From Cryptomeria japonica (taxonomy: Eukaryota; Streptophyta; Pinopsida; Cupressales; Cupressaceae): DNA of 64,000 nucleotides. Position 1 is the first letter of the stretch. Every line of letters begins with the position of its first letter. This document shows, piece after piece, positions 10,496-24,104 of the stretch. The translations under genes were made by a program, and so were the position numbers. The notes below the pieces were generated by a model. That model worked only from the letters and a program-made list of their open reading frames with translations. It ran no database searches and was not told the origin of the DNA. Where the stretch lies: positions 305,071,950-305,135,949 of the forward strand of contig NC_081408.1 of assembly GCF_030272615.1 (NCBI RefSeq), written 5' to 3'.

Positions 10496-11847
10496 AAGAG
10501 GCTCATTTTGTACTTGTTGTTTTTACGATCATTTGTATGTTCAAGAGTGGTATGGCTGTGATTGGTTGCATATGGATGTTTATGTTTTCAGTTTTTCCAT
10601 GTTGGATTAGAATCTCTTGTGATTTATTATTGTTTGGATCCATGTTAGGGGGAGTGGGATTCCTTGTCATGATTGGGGTCATGGGAGATAGGCTTGCATG
10701 AGGTTCCTTGTAAGGATGCATGAAGTCTAGACTGTTAGGACACATTGGAATTTTACCATGATGTAAACAAGTGATAATGTAATAATAAATTAATGGGATG
10801 GGTAAATAATTCACTAATCAAGATAATGAATAGTTGAGCCCCATGACTTGATCCTAGGGAGGATGTTTTAGGATAAGCTTGGGAAGGCCGTTGTGGTGGT
10901 AAGTCGATCTCCCTTGATCTCTCATAGGTTGAGATGGCTCCACATGTCCATCGGGCTTATGCCTTGTGTTATAGTGTTTTTTATGTTAGAGGATGGCATG
11001 TGATGACACTCCACTCCTACATGTGTCCCCATGTTGATATGTATTTATGACTTGATGTTTTGTAAGCCTCTGGGAGTTTCTTCTTGTGATTGTTGTGGTT
11101 GGTCCTATCTTGAGAATCCTTATATTGTTTAGTCTTCTTGGTTGTTAGGTGTCACTTAGGTCTAGAGCGTGTGTCAGGACCTTGTGTCATCTCCTAGCAT
11201 GGGGTGGTTCCTTTGGTTCCATATGGTCGGGTGGTTGGTGTTTTTCAACCATTGGGATATTCTCATGGATTCTTCATGTGTGGATGTGGATTCTTCTCAT
11301 TGTTGCAACTTATGGATGTTCTTGTAGCAGATTTATGTAATGGATATCTTGGAATTATGTAATGTTATGTAAGATGTAGACGAATCATGTATTAGGAAGG
11401 AGCAATGCTCACAATGTATCATTCATGTAATTGTAATTGTGTTGTAGTTGGTAACTTAGGATTATGACATGAATTGTAATAATGAGACTATGAGATGTAT
11501 GGTGATGATCTTGTATAATGAAAGTAAATGGTTTTTCATGTACTTAGATGTTTGTAATAGAATGGATACATGTGATGGATTGTTGTATTGTTTAAATTCC
11601 ATGGTTATCACTTAGGATGTAGATCAATGTGTAAAAGAACCTTAAATAAATGGAATGCATACAATGTAGGAATTGTGGTTAATGAACTTATGAGAATGGT
11701 TTATGTTATTTATGCTTAAATGATAATGAATGTTAATTCATTATATAGATGATATGATGTGTAGCATTAGATGTTGTTGTTTTTTTAATTATCTCTTTTA
11801 GTATGTTAGATGCTTAATTTCTCTAGGGTATTTTGGCAGGCATTACA
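10496..11847. repeat. Tandem repeat copy B
   Basis: It directly follows copy A and shares the GGGGGAGTGGGATTCC block, the 'ggttgagatggctcca' block and the terminal 'ggcattaca'. Head-to-tail copies with a CA end could be two LTRs or a tandem satellite-like unit; no partner interior is visible between them. Confidence 0.65.
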
Positions 11848-14589
11848 TTTGTGGATTGTGATGTCTTAAATTTTCTAAAATGGGGCATTTTTTCCAAGAT
11901 CTAGATTGCCCTGTAGTCATCACAATAAATGATTAATGTTCAATTGAAAGAAATGCTAACTTGGAGAGGATGCATTCAAGCCAAATAGCCTCTATATGTC
12001 AACTTTCATAACCCAAATACTTAGTCTCAACCCAAATACTAAGTCTCACGAGAAGATAGATCAATAGCATACTAATTCTTGCTCAATCAACAAATAGGGC
12101 CAAAACTAAGGCATAATTTGTAATCAAAAGTGAACTTTCCATAATCAAAATTTCCCACCCAATTTGATTCTATATATATTATCATTTTTTTTTGTATCTC
12201 TATGGCATAATGCATGACAAGCTTATGATCCTTATTAATATAGTGAAGTATTCATTTATTTTCATTACATTGTAATGCATATGGCTCTTGCATAAGGTAA
12301 GAGCCCATGTTAATGTAGTGGTGCGAAATTTTTTCTAGTGTATCTCAGATGGCTTCTTGTCATCCTAATGGCCAATCAAATTACAATTAAGCAACACATG
12401 AACCATACGCATGGCTAGCCTTGGGTACAAGTCACTCCTCTGTCAAAGAACACAATGAAAAGGATATATTATTGATTTGGACATGCTTCTAGGGCTTAAA
12501 TATGGTGGACATGGACACATGTAGTAGGCAATACTAGTGTTTTCTCTTGACAAGTGTACAGAACAAACATTATGTGATGGGTGAGCCACAAATCAATCTT
12601 AACCTTGACTTGGGTTCCAATTTAGCTCAAGGATGCAAAACTATCATTGTATAGAGGTATGTAGTTGATGCTTAAGCTCCGCATAGTTAGGGTGAAAAAG
12701 AGAGCAACAATTTTAAATTTTTAAACAACATATCTAAGCTTAAGCATGCATAAGATATATGGAGTGGGTCAACCATAGTGAGTTGCAAAGGCCTTTATGA
12801 TAATGTAGAGTTGGAAGCCCTAGGAAAGGTCAAAGACAAGTTCCTTTGAATCCACCATGATGTCGTCAACTTAGAGTGTGGACAATCATGAAAAAGTGAA
12901 AAAAAAAAACCATGGAACTATCCTTGTAGACATTGAGCACCCAATGTAGTCCTCCACATCTATTGCTTCAATGCTTGAATTTTTTATCTTTTGGGGGGGG
13001 AAGAATCCTATTGCACCTTATTTAAGGAGATGAGAGTGAGGATAACCCCAAATTTTGGTTTTTTTCTTTCCCCTATGATTGACTTTTTGGCAAATTTGTT
13101 GGGATTTTCTTGTCCTGTCCATATTCTATTCATGAAAATTGCAATTTGGAAGAGTATGAGGATGGCAATTGTTTAGTTCTTGATGGTTTATCTATTCTCT
13201 TATTTTATTTGTAGATAGATAATAAATTATTTTTTAATGGAGGATTTTATATCATTCATGAGTCTTTTTTGTTATTTAATATGAGAGTACAAGATGGGAA
13301 ATCTTAAACAACACACTCTAAGTTTTTACTTGCTTAGGTGGCTCATTTGAAATCACACTAGTTATCTATGCAATTAAAAGTTTAGAGTGTGTTGATTAAG
13401 CCAAAATATGCAAACCTATGTTAATATCTCTTCAATTGAGAGACAAAAATGGAGGGTGTGCATTCCGCCAAAGTCATCTAGGGCATAAATCTAGTCTTGT
13501 GCTTATGTCATACTTGTAAGGATTTTGAATCTTGGTAGATTGTGCAATCAAGGACACACCATCAATGTCGCAAATTGTGCTTAACCTATTATGCTAATGT
13601 TTTTTTCAAATATATAATAAAAGTGATAAAATCACCATTATCCACTAGATGTGCAAATTATCTCATGAGAATTCGTGTCTAATCTTTTATTTGGTCAAAC
13701 ACAAATTAAGAGATTTTTTCCTTTGTAATTGTCATGTAAGAAATTCCTAAAAAAATTAAAATGTTAGATATTGAGTTTTATTTAGATAGTCATTATCATG
13801 TATTGGTCAAATTAATCATTTTTTTAATTTTTTTTCTTTCTATATATAACATAAATATTTTAAATTCACACGTGCTTATAAAATTATTTGTATTATCTCT
13901 CTATTTGTTTATTACCTACTATATAAAAAATAAATAACTATAAATAAATTACACTTTTTAAAAATATTTATTTACAAATTCACCACTATTATTAGATAAG
14001 AATGTTAAATTTTAATTATGTCATTTATACTAGTATGTTACCTAAATTTGGGTATATAGGGATGCCTTTTTTGACCATTACTAATTATTTATTAATTTGA
14101 AGTTTTATTTTTGGAACTTGATTATGTTTCATATTTAGACAAGTGCATGAGAATATCACACACATGTTCGTGTAGCATTTAGAATTCGTAATATAGTATT
14201 CATTTATTCTATTTTTCTCAAGTGTTATAAGTGTCTTATCATCATAATTTGTCTAGACAATTTCTATCATGTGCATTCAGTCATGAAAGGAATCTATTTT
14301 AAGTTATTTTTGTCTTTGCATATAATTAATTTTAAATAATTATTTTAAAAAATAAATTTTTAAATTATATAAAGATGTTTTATTTATGGATTAAAGATAG
14401 GGAAATTTTACAAAATAAAAAATTTGTTCAATGAGAAAGAATAATAAACAAGTGACAATCTTGATAGATTAAAAATATAAAAGTAAATATATTTGCTATT
14501 GAATATTATCATGTAAAGATTTTTTATTAAAAACATAATAATAATAAGCATTATATGCATTGTAATTTTTTTTACATTGTATTATCATC
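11848..14589. other. Non-coding AT-rich stretch
   Basis: I find no supported gene, RNA or element boundary. 13.6-14.55 kb is especially AT-rich with many short A and T runs. A G-run at about 12994-13001 is the only GC-rich oddity. Confidence 0.5.
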
Positions 14590-17500
14590 CCTAGATCCAA
14601 ACCTAAGCCTCGAGGGTTCATTTATAATGACCTTGCCTACATATCCTCTCATGGGAAGTAAGAGGCTTCATAGTTCACACTCAAAAGTAGAGGGAGATCA
14701 TTTTCTCCTCTTGTATGATATCTTTGGTCTCTCTTTTAATCTTGACTATTAATTAAGTGAATCTATTAACTTAGTCTCAGTACAGTAAAAAGGTAACCAT
14801 TTGTCATTGGGTGTTGGTTAAATACCCCCCATTATGAATCATTAGTGTACAAACATACACATATACACAACGGTCATGTTATAGACCACACACATAGTGG
14901 TTGTGTTAAGTATACACCACAAAAGGGACTAGATCATACAGATCACATGTATACAAGATGACTAGCTTCAACATACATCACATATATAGTGAGTAACTAC
15001 AACATGCATCACAAATACATAGTGAATAGCTCCCACATACATTGCAAATACGCATTGAGTAGCTCATACAAGCATCACAAAACAATAGTGACTACATCAT
15101 CCACAATGACTAACTCTTGGACATAGTGTATCACAGATAGAAAGGTAATGTTGGTGCATTGTGTATTGTACGGTGGTTCCCATTCTCTTCCCTAGTCTTT
15201 TGCACAAACGAAAACTGCAGGAAGAGGATTCAATGTATCTCATACTACACTAGGGCTTCGTCCTAAAACCAATAGGGTAAAGTATACCATTTAATAATAG
15301 GTTAGAGAACTCGATGAATTCAATATTATACTGAATGTCTATCGTCAATCCCAAGCATTTCCACAACTAGTGAAGCAACCTAGGCCAATGGATTTCAACT
15401 TAAGTCATTTATAAGCCCCTAGCATGACAAGTCTATCCACCCAGGAAGAAGTAGATTCTAACATATACCACCTAATGACCTTAGTGATATTTTCAACTAT
15501 CTTCTTAACAATCTTAGGTAGCACTTGGCATTGCCCCCATTCTATAGGTGATTGTCAGTGAACCCTCATGATACAATGGTTAGCTTTGGTTGTTGTTAAT
15601 TACATGGTAAGATAACTACCAATGCAACCATTACAATATCCAATACTAGATAGCCCCTAGCAATAATTCAACTTTGTGAACCAAATGAATGTTAGCGAAT
15701 CCAAAAGATACAATAGTAGCTCTAGGCATCAACCATTGGCACGATCCAATGACAACCTTCTAAATGTTACTATATCATATCCAAGGTATCATTGGCATCT
15801 TCACCTCTTGAACTAGGTGAATTCCAAATAATCCCTTGTAATAGCTAAGGTATTGATCATTAGTTCGGTCCAATGACTTCCTATCACTAGACAAATATCA
15901 TATATTTTCACACTTGTGAGGGTCATACATAACAAGATTAGCAATATTGATCAAATGGATAAATATATCACAATCGCACAATTTAGGAGCATATAAGTCC
16001 AAAATTAAACAACACAAGATGGCCTTGAATCAATGTGTACCCTTAAGAGTATACGAACTATAAGGTAGTTAACCCATTCACTTCCTTCAAAACGTTATTT
16101 AAATGCATGTTATGTATTAAATATAATTTATCAAGTTTTCTCAACTCTTTCATAACTATCTAATACACATGTTAGCCTCATATGAAGCTTGCAAAAGAAA
16201 GGAGGTAAAACAAGTTAGGAAAAACCCCAATCCCCAGAGTTATCCCCTTGAGACTCTCCCCCTAAGAAATTGAGGTTATAGAGACATGATTTGCCCAAGG
16301 ACTACCCATGCACCTGCTTCCAAACATGATATATGTAACACATAGTTCTCCTTACAAGATCTCGCAAAGGATCAACACGTCATTTCTTGCAATCGAGGTT
16401 TCATTGATAATTCCCTTCAATTATTGATTCTTGATGGTAGAGAAGAAATCACTTCACTAAGCTCACAATATAGTAAACTTAAACTAAGGTACTTCCAACA
16501 AGGTCATCCATATATCAAATTAACATTCCAATTGATATTGATACTAATTCAATGTGAGCATCCTAGGACCCTTATGATTACCTATCAAGGATATCATACA
16601 ACATTTGTTACCCGAATGATTGTTTAAAACATAAGGTCTTATTTAAGATTATCATGACAACCTACAATGTGATTTGGAAATCTTAAATATCACTAGTATA
16701 TTGGTTCTTGATATATTAAACCAATATATTATGCTAATTGGAAACCCCTTAAACATTCATGCATGAGGATAGCCCAATATAATATAATATAATATAATTC
16801 TAGTGATATGTAAGTAGCCATAATCAATATCTACTCCTAATATAATATTCTACTAATATGGTCAAACATCGTGATCATATTAATTAATGGCATTATTTCT
16901 GCTAGTATGCATCATGCCTCCATAAGGCCATACAAAACATTATTTAAACTTTGAGAGACATAAAACCATAGTTACACTTTCTCTAAGAAGAGTTAATATG
17001 CAAGTCAACTCTAGATGATTTAGAACACTATACATGTTGGATCAACATCCAAAGATATAAAAACAATATTTTAATATCCCCATTTTTTCATGATCTTATT
17101 CTACGAGCATTAGCTAGTTTTCAGGGTTTTTTGTAGGTTTTTAGATGCACTAGGAAGGTTCTAATGTTCTTGGTGAGATCAACTCTTAGTTTGTGAATTT
17201 TGACAATAATTTTCATTTATAATAAGTGTTTGCATGACACCAATCTTTCTAGGTTTGTTCTCTTTGGTTCTCAAAGAACACTACTATTTATAGTAAGTGC
17301 TTGCATGGAGCTTATCTTTTTAGGTTTTTTCTAGTTTTGATCTCTTTGGTCCTCAAAGAACACAACTATGTATAGTAAGTGCTTTGATGGCATCAATCTT
17401 TTTGGTTTTCTCTAGGTTTGTTCTCTTTGGTTCTCAGAGACCACTATTATCTATAGTGTATGCTTGTGTCAATGTCAGACGTCATCTTTCAACTTCAATT

Positions 17501-18770
17501 AGTTACAACATGTTTGATTATCCATTTTTGGTGTTTTGGCAAACTCTTTTAAGGTGATTGAAATTATTTTAAAATATATACACTTAAGTATTAAAGTGGC
17601 ATTTTAGCGTAAACATTTCATAAAACAAATGTCCCCAAGTTGGGCACCTAGGTTGCAAGGACTAAGGTTGTTTTATTAAAAATATTTTAAAATTTGAATG
17701 CCCTAATTTTCCTCCAAACTCTATAAATTGGAATTTGGGCTCTCATTTCTACATACAAAGCTTACACATAAAACAAAATGTTGTTAGAATGAACAAAGAA
17801 ATTTCTTTTGGGTGTTGTTGACAATGAAAACCCTCTTCAATCTATTGGTTTTTGGTGGTGAGATATTAACCCCAATTGGATTTGGAATTTTCATTTAAGA
17901 GATGCATTAGTTTTCACAAATTAATAATAGCTCATCATTTCACAAGCTAAGCCAACATCATCACTTGGGTCCTCAAAAAGATGAAATCTTCATAGGTTTT
18001 TAATAGCTCATATTTATGGTAATTTTTTTGCAGTGTTTATAGCATTTATTTGGTGCATTTGATTTAAGTTTGTTGGGTTATGCTACTAGTCAAATCCTTG
18101 TTTTCAAGTTGTACATACATGTACAATCTTGATGCCCTAGTTGGTGGATTGATTCCATTTTCATGGGTATTGCTTCAAACATTTTTGCTATGATGGGTGT
18201 CCACTTTTCATAAGGGTTTCGATTAAGTTTGGATGCACTTTCCATTGTGGCTACTTTTGGTTGCATTGTTGAGGTTTTCATGCAGAGTCATATTTTTGGG
18301 GTGCTAAATTCAAAATTGGTAGTGCAATTGTTGTAATTTCATGCTTGCACAAGCTTATTTCAAACTTTTCTATGTTTGACAAATCAATCAAAGACTCAAC
18401 TCCTATGTTGGTGATTACATGGTTATTGCCTTGGAGTGTTTGTGAGTTTATTGGTAGAGATTTCGAGTTGTAACTGAAGGTATTCGTACGAGTTTTAAAC
18501 ATGTTTCTTTCTACTCAATGATTTAAATCTTAATGAAATGTTTATGATGTTTATATAAGGTATTTTATATACTTGTTTATGTTTATTCAATAATAAGAAA
18601 TGACTATATGCCTACAAATGACATTTCAATTGAAAAGTTGATGTAATTGGCACATGCAAGATGCAATTGACATTATATTTATTAAATCAATAACAGTGAC
18701 CTATTATGTAGATGTTGCTTATTGTTAACTTCAAAAACTTTCAAAAAAAATCAAGGTTACATATTACAAG
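14590..18770. repeat. Dispersed repeat family D, copy 1
   Basis: This segment is collinear with 40351-40771 plus 56064-59510. Shared blocks include 'atgaccttg..tacata', 'ctaccaatgcaaccatta', 'tcatccatatatcaaatt' and 'agtgcttgcatg'. A segment of about 450 bp (15080-15530) is missing from copy 2. The 17.2-17.5 kb part has internal near-repeats of 'ttctctttggttctca'. I see no coding domain, so the class of repeat is unknown. Confidence 0.7.
16776..16797. repeat. (AATAT)n microsatellite
   Basis: Four to five AATAT units inside repeat D copy 1. The matching place in copy 2 (about 57525) has only a short form. Confidence 0.8.
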
Positions 18771-18830
18771 TAGCTAGATCACAACCTCAAAAAAAGTATA
18801 TATTTAACTGCTTAAGATTGTTCCTTATGG

Positions 18831-19090
18831 AATTCGTGCCAATTTTCCTTTCTTCCTCACTGCAAGTATTTTTCCTAAATTTAAGGGTTGTCTAGCTTCT
18901 TAATGGCATAGTTACCCCTCTACCACATCTTGTGTTATTCCTCTTGTCCTCTCCCATTTTAAAGCATACACAATTAGCCCATATCATGGTCCATGTATCC
19001 TTAATTTGGCATTAACTATGTTATTTTCTTTATTTTTATTATTTTCTCTCCAACATCCGCTGTGAAGGCAACTAACAAGAGTGTGAAATA
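18831..19090. repeat. Module of repeat D, right side of copy 1
   Basis: About 260 bp matching 39371-39615, which lies at the left side of copy 2. Shared strings include 'taaatttaaggggttgtct'-like and 'cttgtcctctcc' blocks and the end 'ccaacatccrctr'. A module at opposite ends of the two copies suggests terminal repeats, one of which was lost from each copy. Confidence 0.6.
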
Positions 19091-20555
19091 GAATTAATGT
19101 AAGGATGTAATTTCTATTGTTGATATCAATTACGTGTTTCTGAGTTGCATGGTAGAGATCATTGTGAAATTTGTTTTATTACATTTGATGATGTTGGCTT
19201 AGCTTGTGGATGCCATGTGAGTCTTTTCATTGATAATTATTAATGTATATAAACCCCAACTCTTAATATATTGATAATGTTGAGATGTTGACCTTATATG
19301 TGAGTCTTTGATTGTACTTTTTGATGCTTCATGTTGTTGGATAGTGGACATGTGTACATTCCTCCTCATTTGCACATACTTGAGTTGTTTGAATGTAAAA
19401 AGAGATTTTTTTCCCTAAAATATTATTGTGTTTAAGATTTTTCAATTATGATTCAGAATTGTACCAAAGATTATTAGCTAGAAACTACACCTTTTAGCCA
19501 CTTGTTGATTTGCTACATTTGGATGAAGGACACATTCGGAATGTCCCTTTTGTAACATTTTGAGAGTGAGATATAGTTGTCCTAAAAATGATGAGTTAAG
19601 GACTACTATAAATGAATGATTATAGAATAGTCACATTAATTGCCTCTTATGTATGGTCAAATATTCTGAGATACCTAAATCAACATATTTTTTTAGTGAT
19701 CACTAAAGTTGAAAGACTTTACACAACAATATAACAATCAAATTTAATGTTAATCAAATTAAGCAATACAATGGTTGTTACCAAGTGTTGTCATAATTTT
19801 CATGAGGATTGGCACCCTTTTTGTCAAAGTTAATTATGTGCCTTCATTGGTTTGAGATCTTTTTGGTGACATGACTTTGAGAAATCTATGGATGTGTTCA
19901 TGAATTCATGTAAATATAGTTGTCTACAAAATTTGTTTCATGATTTTCAGTTTAATTTGTTGGATATATATCTAAGTAATTCATTCTTAATTAGACCCAT
20001 TTATGAGATTCATTTGTTATAACTTAATATTAAACTTAAAATTAAAAGGGGTATTTAGGAGATTCATTTATTGGCATGTTCCCATATTTTGTATCTAATT
20101 TTTAGTATACCTTGCCTTACTAAATATGCTCATTGACATCATTATCTATGCTCGCCCCTATGCTTGTATTTTCTTGATTAGACTAATTAAACAAATCACT
20201 AATTATCATCCTTTAAGTGTAACAAATTTATAGGATACATCAAATCCTATAAAATATTAACAAAGTCCTATTATAAGATGGCAAAGCTTGAAATGGGAAC
20301 AAGATAATCTATTATAGAGAAAACATCTACGTTCTATAAGATGCAACTACACAAGCTACCTTAAACTTGAGTTAAGGCCCTGGGAATAAAAGCTTGTGAA
20401 AATTAAACTGAAAAATCACATTTGACTATTATTTTGCCCTATGCAACATATTAATAATTACACTATATTCACTTGAATGACCCTATATGTTCACAAAATG
20501 GATCATAAAGCAAATTGGATGCACTGTGCATACATGACAAGGGAAAAAGGGGACG
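19091..20555. other. No feature recognised
   Basis: AT-rich sequence with short frames only. I see no element boundary, RNA gene or domain. Confidence 0.4.
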
Positions 20556-20558
20556 TAT

Positions 20559-20787
20559 GACGTATCATGGTTGGTAGTATGAGGTTACTAGTGTTCAATT
20601 TTGGACTTTCTTATGACATTGAACAAGGTAGGAAGGATCTCCTCCATCAAACCAATTTGAAGGGGACTTACGACGTATCATGGTTGCTAGTATAAGGTTA
20701 CTAGCGTTCAATTTTGGACTTTCAATCCAAGAGGGGCTTATGACATTGAACAAGGTAGGAAGGATCTCCTCCATCAAACCAAACTGA
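20559..20787. repeat. Tandem duplication of about 113 bp
   Basis: Two units begin with 'gacgtatcatggttg' at 20559 and 20672 and share the 'ttcaattttggactttc' and 'aggaaggatctcctccatc' blocks. The second unit carries an extra 'aatccaagaggggc' segment. Confidence 0.8.
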
Positions 20788-20892
20788 AGATACTTTAATA
20801 GAATATAAGTCTCACCAAGTAAATGATTAAATTCTTTCCAAAATGCACCCACAAGATGGAACATCAAGTTATGTTCAAGATAGAGAACTTAA

Positions 20893-21150
20893 TTGGATAA
20901 GTCAATAAAAGGTCTTGAAAACAAAAGTGTACTCGACGACTTCTTGTGTGAAATCAACACACATAAGAAACACAACAACACTTCCAAAGGAGTGAGAAAA
21001 CCATATCAAGAAAAGGAACTCGACGACTTCTTATGTGAAATCAACACACATAAGAAACACAACAACACTTCCAAAAGAGTAAAAAAACCATATCAAGAAA
21101 AGGAACTAAAACAAAGCCAATCTTTGAGCCACAACATTGTGATTGTCTGA
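20893..21150 (+). other. Open frame with an 87-bp in-frame tandem repeat
   Basis: I do not recognise a family. The 85-residue frame contains two adjacent 29-residue units at 20932-21018 and 21019-21105, each starting LDDFLCEINTHKKHN and ending KPYQEKE, differing at two residues. The repeat is exactly 87 bp, so duplication kept the frame. The product would be very hydrophilic and Lys-rich, with no signal peptide or membrane segment. No promoter, partner gene or longer exon chain is evident. It may be a chance open frame over a duplicated non-coding segment. Confidence 0.3.
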
Positions 21151-22600
21151 AGGACCTACAAACAAGCTTGTACTAAGATAGGTTTCAACACTACATTTAA
21201 GAGAAATTGATAAAGAGATCTATCTATGTATGTCGCATTAAACTCTAAAATGACAAAACAAAAAGGCGAGTGTTTGAGCCAACAATTGTTATTGTCATGC
21301 CTGAAGCACCTAGAATCTAAAAGTATCTAGGCAAGTTTTGACTCTACATTTAAGAGAAAATTATCTAAGTATGTCATACAATCTCCTTTTCAAAATATCA
21401 AGAGATCGGAAAGTTATATTTAGACTTTAGAGAGAAAAAAGTATTAAAAATAACAATAAAAAGATTCTTGTCAAATTTCCCCAAACCACAAGTAACACAA
21501 GAAAATTGAAAAGTCATGTTCGTCATATAAGTATCTTAAATAAGAAAAACCATAATGAAAACCAATTCCCGGGTATACTCATGTTCTCGAATTTTTGGCT
21601 ACATCAACATCCGGTGACCAAAACCAACCACTGGAGTGAAAACAGAAATTCAAATTGGAGCAAAATGAGCAGAGTTTCAAAGTAGGAATATAAATGCTAA
21701 TTACAGTCAAAGTCCTCTCTTAAAAATGACCAGTTGGGATACAAACGAAAAGCTCAGCATGAGCCAATACTAGAGCTAATACAGCTGAATGGTACAACTA
21801 CAGAGATGGCAAAGGAGAAAACCAATAAATTACATCAAAGAAAAAAATATCACTTTAATTTTCAAAGAAAAAATATTACCAAGCTATCTTCTTCCTTGGT
21901 AAGCTAGGAAATGCTTTTAAGGCACTTCAATTTCCTTTATCTCAGTCACTTTACGATGGCCATCTTGATTCACATTTTTTTTAATTTTGTGATCAATGCC
22001 ATTCACAGACAGGACACCAGAAGAACATTGTGTTATACCCTACTTCTAATGAACCAAATTATCACAAACTATAGGACCACCCTAGTGCCACAAAATTTCA
22101 TAGTCACTCTTCTGCTTCTGCCTTAAATGCTGGAAACAATGCTTTGAAGAATAATACTTCTCCACCATAAAACCATGCTCCAAAACTCAGTATACCCTTT
22201 CCTCCAGTTTTCTTGAGAAAAAAATAGCTAAAGCATGAGATTTTACAAAGCATATAATTTCTAGCCTACCAATCTAAAGTATGAATGCTCTACCAGTATG
22301 CAATGAATGAAATTAAATTCAGAATTTTTTCAGTATTTGAAGGTCACATTTGAGGTCAACTTAAAATAGTCATGGGCTCCTCAAAAGCGTTCCCCTCAAA
22401 GGACAAACTGTTAGAACAACATTTGAACTGTGAGACAGTAACCAAAAATTAGGTACTGAAGCCCTCGTAACAAAAGTGCTAATTTTGAGTACCTAATTTT
22501 CATAAGATCTTCTCACAGAAGCTTGTAGCTATTGCAGTTTCAGCACAACAGAAGTTGTTAAGTTGTCACATACCAAAATAAAATTCATGATTGGGAGAAG
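21151..22600. other. No gene recognised
   Basis: Non-coding sequence with short frames. An imperfect repeat of 'tttgagcc..caacattgttattgtc..tgaag' and 'acatttaagagaaa' occurs at 21120-21370, related to the end of the frame before it. Confidence 0.4.
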
Positions 22601-23613
22601 ATTTGCTATATCCCAAAACATAAGGTCACTCATAAATGATAAAAACTAGAAGAAAAAAAATGGAAAATTAATATTAAAAATTGTGGGTTCTGGTCTCTTG
22701 TCTAATTGTATTCCCTCTGTTCTGGATGCAAAATTGACCCTCAATAATAAAACACAGAATGTGAAACAATCAACCAACTTTTCCACTTCCGATACTGTTT
22801 TGAGGACCTTCAAAATTTGACAAAAGGTATGAACAAATAGCAGCAACTATAAAGAAAGATGAAGAGTATTGGTTTTTATGCTATACTGAAAAGAACTAAA
22901 AGATTGTATCATCTAGAAGTCGAGAGCAGAAGCTTTGCTATATCCCAAAACATAAGCTCACTCATAAATGATAAAAACTAGAAGAAAAAAAATGGAAAAT
23001 TAATATTAAAAATTGTGGGTTCTGGTCTCTTGTCTAATTGTATTCCCTCTGTTCTGGATGCAAAATTGACCCTCAATAATAAAACACAGAATGTGAAACA
23101 ATCAACCAACTTTTCCACTTCCGATACTGTTTTGAGGACCTTCAAAATTTGACAAGAGGTATGAACAAATAGCAGCAACTATAAAGAAAGATGAAGAGTA
23201 TTGGTTTTTATGCATAGTGGTCTATACTGAAGAGAACTAAAAGATTGTATCATCTAGAAGTCGAGAGCAGAAGCTTTGCTATATCCCAAAACATAAGCTC
23301 ACTCATAAATGATAAAAACTAGAAGAAAAAAAATGGAAAATTAATATTAAAAATTGTGGGTTCTGGTCTCTTGTCTAATTGTATTCCCTCTGTTCTGGAT
23401 GCAAAATTGACCCTCAATAATAAAACACAGAATGTGAAACAATCAACCAGCTTTTTCACTTCCGATACTGTTTTGAGGACCTTCAAAATTTGACAAGAGG
23501 TATGAACAAATAGCAGCAACTATAAAGAAAGATGAAGAGTATTGGTTTTTATGCATAGTGGTCTATACTGAAGAGAACTAAAAGATTGTATCATCTAGAA
23601 GTCGAGAGCAGAA
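22601..23613. repeat. Triplicated unit of 330-341 bp
   Basis: Three head-to-tail units at 22601-22930, 22931-23271 and 23272-23613 are nearly identical. Each carries on the minus strand a 66-codon frame (MLLFVHT..NFPFFFF) that stays open in all three, with three residue differences seen. The second and third units contain an 11-bp segment ('atagtggtc' area) absent from the first. A related string in the opposite orientation occurs near 28555 and 32090. Confidence 0.9.
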
Positions 23614-24022
23614 GTAAAGGTCTGGAGAATGTAATACTTGTCCATTTGTATTTTGAACGATAAAAATCTTGCCACTTTAGAATAGAAGAGTAATTCCCAC
23701 TACCAACTAGGTTTTTTATTCCAAAATAAAAATCTTGTATTCATGACTGGTTTTGCATAAAATGAAATGTTCTCTTCCAAGCCTTAAAGGTCTATACTGA
23801 AGAGAACTAAAAGATTGTATCATCTAGAAGTCGAGAGCAGAAGTAAAGGTCTGGAGAATGTAATATAGTTGTACTTGTCTATTTGAATTTTGAACAATAA
23901 AAATCTTGCCACTTTAGAGTAGAAGAGTTGCCACTACCAACTAGGCTTTTTATTCCAAAATAAAAATCTTGTATTCGCGATTGGTTTTGCATAAAATGAA
24001 ATGTTCTCTTCCAAGCATTAAA
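23560..24022. repeat. Second-order duplication of about 230 bp
   Basis: The segment from 'ggtctatactgaagaga' to 'tgttctcttccaagc' is present at 23560-23788 and again at 23789-24022. The first half overlaps the end of the triplicated unit. The far end ('aggaccatcatgc..ctctaccacattattgg') recurs at 31545-31770. Confidence 0.8.
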
Positions 24023-24104
24023 ATTAGGACCATCATGCTTGATCTTGAACCATCATGAAGAATGAATTGTTCTCTACCACATTATTGGATAAAAAAGGTA
24101 AAAC

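Noticed and set aside
13000-14589. Search for tRNA, rRNA or small nuclear RNA genes
   Set aside because: No internal promoter boxes with cloverleaf-compatible spacing or rRNA-like sequence were recognised here or elsewhere in the window by eye.
22646-23519. Three 66-codon frames as a small gene family
   Set aside because: They are near-identical because the DNA was recently triplicated. The C terminus is a run of Phe from an A-rich tract, and there is no domain or promoter support.
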